Below, piece by piece: positions 61,647 to 64,000 of a stretch of DNA of 64,000 nt; within the stretch, counting starts at the first letter, position 1; each line of letters starts with the position of its first letter. The notes under the pieces were generated by a model. That model was given only the letters and a program-made list of their open reading frames with translations, was not told the origin of the DNA and made no database searches. A program made the translations under genes and the position numbers. Source of the stretch: Zygnema cylindricum (lineage: Eukaryota > Streptophyta > Zygnematophyceae > Zygnematales > Zygnemataceae); assembly GCA_037447655.1 (NCBI GenBank), contig JBBHKE010001566.1:80939-144938 (forward strand). The letters are read 5' to 3'.

Positions 61647-62274
61647 GTAATTGTAACTTAGGTTTGTGACGATTGTATACGTAGACAATACCTGTGACGA
61701 TTGTCAACGCCTACAATTTGTGTTGTCGCACGTTATTTTTTGGAACTGCTTGTGACGTCGCATCTCTTTCCTTGACATTGTAGACGTATCGCCTTCCATT
61801 ATGTGCCGTTTCACGGTTGAAGAAAATACGCGTTGCCTTTGAGTCTCCTGTCCAGTCAACGTGAAATGGCATGGGAATCTTGAGACCCCTGCAAAAAAAA
61901 AAACCCGTACTGAACGCAAACGGACAAAACATAGCGAATCGTGTACTCTTAATCGTCGCTTGAAATCGTTTGATTTTTTTTGAAAATTTCGACACACGCA
62001 AATATGTGTTACTATTTGTTTATCGAAAATACTTTGAAGTAAAAACACATCGATGTGTTTTAAAGAAAAGTTTGAAGATAGCATTTATTGACGTGGCCGT
62101 GGGTCGAAAAATACAAGACCACAATGTGTAGTACATTCCAAGTTCGACGATGACGCAAAATGTACTTCTACTATTTTGATTTATTTGAACGGTTGTAACT
62201 TACGCGGTACGGCGCTAAGTTTTAGAGGAAAACGACAAAAAAAAACCCTTACTTTGGCACATGGGGACATACCC
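61647..62274. mobile_element. PIF/Harbinger-like MITE, left end missing
   Basis: The interior (TTGTGACGATTGTATACG, AATGGCATGGGAATC) and right end ATGGGGACATACCC followed by TTA match 47088-47867. The first 150 bases or so are absent. Confidence 0.8.
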
Positions 62275-62277
62275 TTA

Positions 62278-62928
62278 TATATCCGCACTTAAGTGTGAGA
62301 ATGTAGGTTTAGTTTGTACTTTATCCACATAATGCGAGTTTTATTTTTGTAAAATAAAATGGGCGTTGAAAGTGCACACCGACTACCAAAAAATGTGGAA
62401 AATTGGGAGTAAAATCGAGAAATTTTTGACAGAAATTGGAGAAATCTGAACATAAACTTGATGAAATATGACAAATAATGATGTCAATTGACAAGAATTG
62501 ATAAAAGCTGATACAAGTTAGTAGGAATAGATAGAAATGAGAAGAAATAGTACAAATTGAACATTAAATAACAATTAATATTCATACGAAGAATTCGTAC
62601 TATTAAATGAAGAATTTTTTCTCCCATTTCTTGTCTTCAAAACTACTCTGTTTTGTTTAGTTTTTGTTTGTTCATTTGTTTATTTGTTTCTATTATTTGA
62701 TTGTTTTTCTTTTTTTTAATTTTTATTCTAAAATTAACCACTGACAGTTCAATTTTTTTTTTATCCAAACAAAAAATCCAAATCCATAATCTCCAATAAA
62801 ATAAGAAGAAGAAAATAGGAAAGAAAAAGAAAAGAAGGGAAGAAACAAATGAGGTGAAAATTTTCACTCTCAATTTATCATTATTATTATTAAAATTGTT
62901 ACATATTTCTTTGAATTTAGAAAAAAAA
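62278..62928. other. AT-rich sequence, no gene seen
   Basis: Non-coding by inspection; probably 3' flank of the exons to the right. Confidence 0.4.
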
Positions 62929-63688
<760 letters not shown>

Positions 63689-64000
63689 CTGAAAATTCCC
63701 CACCCCAAAAAAAAACACTAAGAATAATATCATAAATAATAATAACAGTAATAATAATAATTATATATTACGAAAGTAACCTTACACGCATCAAGTTCTG
63801 TTTTTCTTTTCATTTTTATTTATTTACTTGTTTTAATTTATTTAATTATTTGGGTTTCTGGTGATTAATCAATTAATTTATTAAATTGTTTTTTTTTTAT
63901 CAATTTATTTATTTATTTGTTTCCGTATTTTGTTAATAAATAATAATAATAATAATATAAATTATAACGACAATTAAAAATTCTCAAAATCCTCAACTTC

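Overview
The window looks like nuclear DNA of a plant or streptophyte. It has spliceosomal introns with GT/AG borders, leucine-rich-repeat receptor kinases of plant architecture with Gly-loop, HRD and DFG kinase motifs, a Ty1/copia retrotransposon, several families of inverted-repeat DNA transposons, and short TTTAGGG-like stretches. Base composition is AT-leaning, with long purine/pyrimidine tracts. I cannot name the species. Nothing points to a bacterium or organelle.

Layout. 1-340 may hold the last exons of a gene entering from the left. 1443-5008 (minus) is a complete eight-exon MND1 gene (208 codons), a meiotic recombination factor. 5.2-9.4 kb holds degenerate repeats, an (AT)n microsatellite, three TA-target MITEs and a complete hAT-type element with an 8-bp target duplication. 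11.2-22.9 kb is a DNA-transposon region. A pogo/Tc5-like (DDE_1) transposase is split over four exons on the minus strand. Its first intron carries a second same-strand ORF (475 codons: acidic middle, coiled-coil end), and that ORF is cut by a 6,161-bp copia element with matching LTRs and a 5-bp target duplication. Six copies of an exact 74-bp tandem repeat lie beyond the 3' end of the transposase.

26.2-30.4 kb (minus) is a nearly intact LRR receptor-like kinase with one frameshift in an A run. Two relatives lie to its right on the plus strand: a lone kinase exon (42.3-43.1 kb) with no ectodomain, and a decayed full-length copy (49.4-53.5 kb). 31-41 kb, 46-48 kb and 57-62 kb are transposon-dense; at 46.1-48.3 kb four insertions are nested in one another. 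55.5-57.3 kb (minus) is an intact five-exon gene for a small secreted or membrane-anchored protein with one CBM14 (peritrophin-A, chitin-binding type 2) domain, unexpected beside plant-type genes. The last kilobase has two candidate exons of an unidentified gene.

The genes form no operon-like unit. MND1 and the CBM14 gene look functional. The LRR kinases look like a dispersed family in birth-and-death evolution within a mobile-element-rich region.
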